Shown piece after piece: positions 48,615 through 51,981 of a stretch of 51,981 bases of DNA. Positions within the stretch are counted from its first letter, which is position 1; every line of letters begins with the position of its first letter. Below the pieces are notes generated by a model that saw only the letters and a list, made by a program, of their open reading frames with translations, had not been told where the DNA came from and did not search any database. A program made the translations under genes and the position numbers. The DNA is from Chryseobacterium sp. Lineage in GTDB: Bacteria > Bacteroidota > Bacteroidia > Flavobacteriales > Weeksellaceae. The stretch spans positions 1 to 51,981 of the forward strand of contig NZ_JARBTK010000012.1 in assembly GCF_029240215.1 (NCBI RefSeq). The letters run 5' to 3'.

Positions 48615-50351
48615 ATGAGAATATTTCTTTTTCTGTTTATTTTATTTTCCTCTTTCACGTTTGCACAGGATAAACCTAAACCTGTGCAGAGAGATCCGTT
48701 TCTACAGAATCCTGTAAAAAACCAGCCGCAGAAATCGAATCTTAATAATAAAGTAAAGATTATCCATGCGGATGAAATTAAGAAAGACACCAAATACGAA
48801 GGTAATAGATATCTTGTCGGTAACGTACAGATAGAACATCAAGGTTCAGTACTTACAGCAGATCTTGTTGTAATGTATGATGAAGAAAATTTTGTAAAAG
48901 CTTCTGGAAATACTAAACTTCAGAATACTGACGGCTCGGTAATCACCGCTTCGGAAATGGAATATGACGGAAACACGCAAAAAGGTGTTGCCAGAAAAAA
49001 TGTAGTTCTGAATGATCCTAAAGGTACAGTAATAAAAACCGAAACCATGTATTATGACAGAGGCTCAAACCTTGCATATTATAATACGGGAGGAACCATC
49101 AACGATGGTAAAAGTACCACTTATTCAAAATCTGCTACGTATAATCTGACAAACCGTACAATCAACCTGACGGATAATGTAAGAATTGAAGATAAAGATT
49201 ATATTTTAGACGGAATTAATGTCGTTCAGAATCAAAATACCAATATTGTTGATATCAATGGTCCTACTACCATTACGAACAGAAAAAATCCTAAGAACAG
49301 AATCTTTACAGAAAAAGGAACCCATAATCTCAATACTAAAGAATCTTTTCTGAATAAAAACTCGAAGATTTATTACAACGACAAAATTCTTACCGGCGAT
49401 GCTCTCTATTTTAACCAACTGACAGGTTTTGGTACAGCGACAGGAAACGTGACTCTGGATGATCCTTTAGAAAAAAGATATCTGAAAGGTGGTTACGGAG
49501 AAATTTTCGAAAAGAAAGATTCTGCAATGATGACCAAAGGTGCTTATGCTGTAAAAATTCTTGAAAAAGATTCGATCTATTTTGCTGCAGAAAAAATACT
49601 TTCCTACCAAAAACTTGATTCAACGAAAGTTAAAAAAAGTTATTTGAGAGCCTTTAAAAAAGCCAGAATATATAAATCTAATGCTCAGGGAAGAGCAGAT
49701 TCCATTGCTTTTAACGAAACCGACGGAGTTATGCATATGTATAAAGACCCGATTTTGTGGAGCGGTGAAAAACAGGTAACCGGTGATAAAGTTGAAGCTT
49801 ATTTCAATACTCAAACAGAAAATATAGATTCTCTGAAAGTAATTGGAAACGGTTTTGCTATCAGCAAAGCAGATTCTCTGAATATGAAGGATGAATTTAA
49901 CCAGGTGAAAGGTAAGCTCATGGCGGTTTATTACGAAGGTAAAAACATTAAAGAAATCAAGGTTATAGGAAATGCTCAGGCGATTACCTATGACGATGAT
50001 TATAATGAAAAAACGAAAAAGAATGAAAGAATGGGAATTACTCTTTCTTCATGCGGGATCATTGGTTCTCTTTTTGAACAACAGGAGTTGCAGATTATTT
50101 CATGCAGTATCGGTTCGCAATCTTCCACTTATCCTATGAGTAAGATAGGTCCCGATAAAAAGAAGTTCCCTGATTTCAACTGGAATACCAAAGACAGGAT
50201 CAGGAAATGGCAAGATATCCTCGTCGATTCTCCCAATTACGAAGAGATCAAATATGAGTCTGCAAACACACTCTTTAATCAGGCTCAGGAAATCATAGAT
50301 AAACAGAAAGCTGCAGAAGAAGCAAAAAAACCGAAAAGGGTTAGAAGATAA
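48615..50351 (+). CDS. OstA/LptA-like exported protein
   Basis: 578 residues. A signal peptide (MRIFLFLFILFSSFTFAQ) is followed by an OstA/LptA beta-jellyroll built of repeats, such as VQIEHQGSVLTADLVVMYDE, ASGNTKLQNTDGSVITASEM and VRIEDKDYILDGINVV. LptA proteins carry LPS across the periplasm. This one is much longer than E. coli LptA (about 185) and shares the LptD-N-like repeated strands, so it may combine bridge and scaffold functions. Ala/Lys-rich C-terminus. It follows the Fur-family gene by 3 nt. Confidence 0.85.
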   Translation: MRIFLFLFILFSSFTFAQDKPKPVQRDPFLQNPVKNQPQKSNLNNKVKIIHADEIKKDTKYEGNRYLVGNVQIEHQGSVLTADLVVMYDEENFVKASGNTKLQNTDGSVITASEMEYDGNTQKGVARKNVVLNDPKGTVIKTETMYYDRGSNLAYYNTGGTINDGKSTTYSKSATYNLTNRTINLTDNVRIEDKDYILDGINVVQNQNTNIVDINGPTTITNRKNPKNRIFTEKGTHNLNTKESFLNKNSKIYYNDKILTGDALYFNQLTGFGTATGNVTLDDPLEKRYLKGGYGEIFEKKDSAMMTKGAYAVKILEKDSIYFAAEKILSYQKLDSTKVKKSYLRAFKKARIYKSNAQGRADSIAFNETDGVMHMYKDPILWSGEKQVTGDKVEAYFNTQTENIDSLKVIGNGFAISKADSLNMKDEFNQVKGKLMAVYYEGKNIKEIKVIGNAQAITYDDDYNEKTKKNERMGITLSSCGIIGSLFEQQELQIISCSIGSQSSTYPMSKIGPDKKKFPDFNWNTKDRIRKWQDILVDSPNYEEIKYESANTLFNQAQEIIDKQKAAEEAKKPKRVRR

Positions 50352-50355
50352 AAGT

Positions 50356-50388
50356 AAAGACCAGTTGATTAAGCTGGTCTTTTTTGTT
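50356..50388 (+). terminator. Terminator after the OstA-like gene
   Basis: A 9-bp stem (50356-50364 with 50374-50382) with a 9-nt loop, then a T run. Confidence 0.8.
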
Positions 50389-50456
50389 TTTAAAAGGTTA
50401 TTTTCTTTTTTAATCTTTAGTATTCTTCTTTTCAAAGCCTTCTATAAGTTATATCA

Positions 50457-50705
50457 TGAACTTGCAACTATTTTTGAGACAAAATTTATATACTCTTTAT
50501 ACTACATTTTTAGATTGATTAGACATTAAATTTTGATACTCTCTTATGGTTAAATTTCCTAAAGATTCGACGGAATCAATGCCTTCTCTGGATGTTGTAA
50601 AATGTTTCTATATATTCAAACACAGAGTTTTTGGTATGATCTCTAGTTTCATATTTATTTTGATAGACAAGTTCGGTTTTCAGAGTTTTAAAAAAACTCC
50701 GCTAA
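50457..50705 (-). mobile_element. IS3-family transposase C-terminal remnant
   Basis: On the minus strand from about 50703 the frame reads FFKTLKTELVYQNKYETRDH, then TKNSVFEYIETFYNIQRRH. This is the tail of an IS3-family OrfB (F-x-S-L-K-x-E, YIE-x-[FY]-YN-x-x-RRH). A one-base shift follows RRH, after which DSVESLGNLTIREYQNL continues to a TAA at 50497-50499. The end of the element is probably near 50457, where the sequence TGAACTTGCAAC resembles an IS3 terminus. The catalytic core is missing, so it is inactive. Confidence 0.75.
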
Positions 50706-50835
50706 TGTACCACTCTCTTTTCCATCTAATAATTCGTCGTCATCTTCATTGTAAATTTTGGTGTAATAATTTTTGGTTTTCTTTTTCTGTTTGGCATCTT
50801 TCAGTTTGCCTCAATTTACTTCCGTTATCAATGTA
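50706..50835 (-). pseudogene. Fragment of an unrecognised gene cut by the IS remnant
   Basis: Minus-strand coding-like sequence GTLITEVN, stop, then GKLKDAKQKKKTKNYYTKIY and NEDDDELLDGKESGTLAE runs directly into the IS3 remnant. It contains one internal stop and has no homology I recognise. It looks like the end of a gene truncated when the insertion sequence landed, and is low-confidence. Confidence 0.35.
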
Positions 50836-50850
50836 CCATCGTTAAATGAT

Positions 50851-51942
50851 TTATTTTAATTTTTCAATAAACTCATATGAAGTTTTTTCAAAAATTAAAT
50901 TACCGAAATTTTTATTCGTCCAAGTTTTTACAGGTAAATTTTTATCTTGATTTACATCATAAATTTCCTTACTATATTGATGTAATATAAAATTATCATC
51001 TTGAAGTTTGAATGTTAAATAATTGTAATTATTGTATTTATCTTCAATATCTCTATTGTACTCTATAGTGAAATATTTTCCTTTTGTGACTGTTTTTTTG
51101 TATTCTTTTTGCCCTAAAAAGGGAGATGAGTCATTCTTTACCCATAATGAAAAAGAATTGCTATTATTTTTAAAAATTAATACTTGTGCATTAGCTATTT
51201 CATCAGATGATGAAGCAATATAGATTTTATCATCATCCGAATCATCATCTAAATCAGCATTAACTTCATCAATTATTTGGTATCCTGGCTTTAAGTAATT
51301 TTGAACATCATTTTGTTGTAACGAATACTCTTTCATACCATAGACTTCATTAATTTCATTTAGAAATTTTGTTTGTTCATCTTCATTAAATTCTTTTGAT
51401 ATTAAATTTTTAAAATGATTATACATTCTATTTTCATTATCAAAACTAGCAATCTCTTTTAAAAAATGAATATCTATAATTTTTTTATCTCTTTTAAAAA
51501 GTAATTGCAAATATTCAAGGTTATTTTTTTTTATATCTGATTCTTCACTTAGTTTTTTAACAACATGTTGAAATATCTTTTTATCCTCAAAATGAAAACT
51601 ACAAACCAGATAAGTGAATAATTCATCTAATTGTTTATCTTTTAACCATGTATCAATTTCTTTCTCATTGGGACTAAATAATAATTTGTTGATTACAGTA
51701 TTATATTCATTACTATGATCTAAATTCTTAAAATCATTTGAGTTATAATACTGTAAGCTACTTCTATTAAGTAAAGGAAGCTCGGATTTAAAAGAAACAA
51801 TTTGATGAGTTGGAAAAACAATTAATTGAGGAGCATAACCATCTAAGCTATCTTTTTCGAAAATATGATGTGGAATTATTTGATTGTAAATCGTCATCAA
51901 AAAGTGGACATTAGATATTAAAGATTTAAGGAGTGTTTTCAT
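50851..51942 (-). CDS. Unrecognised protein, start possibly beyond the window edge
   Basis: 363 residues from the ATG at 51942. The frame stays open without a stop to the end of the window (13 more codons, FFFGVAIIKITLF), so the true start may lie outside. The region up to about 210 is helical and charged; a Asp-rich patch (NADLDDDSDDDKIYI) follows; the last 130 residues form a strand-rich domain with LIFKNNSNSFSLWVKN and YFTIEYNRD. No membrane helix is clear and no family recognised. Very high AT and Lys/Asn/Asp bias suggests foreign origin. It neighbours an IS3 remnant. Confidence 0.55.
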   Translation of the reverse strand: MKTLLKSLISNVHFLMTIYNQIIPHHIFEKDSLDGYAPQLIVFPTHQIVSFKSELPLLNRSSLQYYNSNDFKNLDHSNEYNTVINKLLFSPNEKEIDTWLKDKQLDELFTYLVCSFHFEDKKIFQHVVKKLSEESDIKKNNLEYLQLLFKRDKKIIDIHFLKEIASFDNENRMYNHFKNLISKEFNEDEQTKFLNEINEVYGMKEYSLQQNDVQNYLKPGYQIIDEVNADLDDDSDDDKIYIASSSDEIANAQVLIFKNNSNSFSLWVKNDSSPFLGQKEYKKTVTKGKYFTIEYNRDIEDKYNNYNYLTFKLQDDNFILHQYSKEIYDVNQDKNLPVKTWTNKNFGNLIFEKTSYEFIEKLK

Positions 51943-51981
51943 AAAAAGAGTAATTTTAATTATGGCAACACCAAAAAAGAA

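Noticed and set aside
50546..50845. A 99-residue plus-strand reading frame
   Set aside because: It lies opposite the IS3 transposase remnant and the gene stump and has low-complexity antisense-like composition.
51962..51981. A plus-strand ATG starting MATPKK at the window edge
   Set aside because: Only six codons are visible, and the opposite strand is an open frame that may belong to the neighbouring gene; it cannot be decided.
1..51981. CRISPR arrays, tRNA or rRNA genes, origin of replication
   Set aside because: No regularly spaced direct repeats of CRISPR size, no cloverleaf or rRNA motif and no cluster of DnaA-box-like sequences were found on reading.

Overview
The window looks like a chromosomal segment of a flavobacterium close to Chryseobacterium (Weeksellaceae). 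Supporting signs are the low GC content, promoters of the Bacteroidota type (TAnnTTTG at -7, sometimes TTG about 19-20 nt upstream) instead of Shine-Dalgarno-led starts, a T9SS type A sorting tail, TonB-dependent outer-membrane barrel, long Ala/Glu tail on ribosomal protein S16, and DUF6427/DUF6341 membrane proteins. No tRNA, rRNA or CRISPR was seen.

Left backbone (1-9.6 kb): asnS, a CDP-alcohol phosphotransferase coupled to a repeat surface protein, an HTH regulator, the rpsP-rimM pair, a nitroreductase, a Gre-like factor with an altered tip, an SRPBCC protein, a frameshifted NTF2-like gene and an M3 peptidase.

Accessory island (about 9.6-21.5 kb): a tyrosine recombinase on the minus strand faces away from a run of plus-strand genes: a WG-repeat protein, two SUKH-like proteins, AraC plus a DUF1398 lipoprotein, VOC-SDR-AraC, a second VOC, a methyltransferase with a nonsense codon, SDR-AraC, a Pmp3-like peptide and a decayed membrane gene. 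The first groups are separated by three 140 bp imperfect palindromes (near 11.66, 12.81 and 14.31 kb), with half-sites near 10.63 and 17.57 kb. Each has outer AAC/GTT cores and inner complementary boxes, like integron attC sites. The right core of one site is the exact complement of the left core of the next, as expected for an excisable cassette. This cassette-array-like layout is the main candidate for an undescribed system.

Right backbone (21.5-50.4 kb): TonB-dependent barrel, TerD, flippase-panD operon, HU, pdxH, YqgE/AlgH, amidase, two aminotransferases, START-like protein, T9SS cargo, LolA-like protein followed by M16 peptidase, DUF3109-DUF6427, DUF6341, universal stress protein, a four-gene operon (exonuclease, DUF2007, unknown, FAH hydrolase), pssA, LTA-synthase-like sulfatase, DUF2147, pdhB, kup, a Fur-family regulator and an OstA/LptA-like protein. 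Most transcription units end in clear hairpin terminators.

Right edge (50.4-52 kb): a decayed IS3 transposase tail abutting a fragment of another gene, then an unrecognised 363-residue protein whose frame stays open to the window edge.
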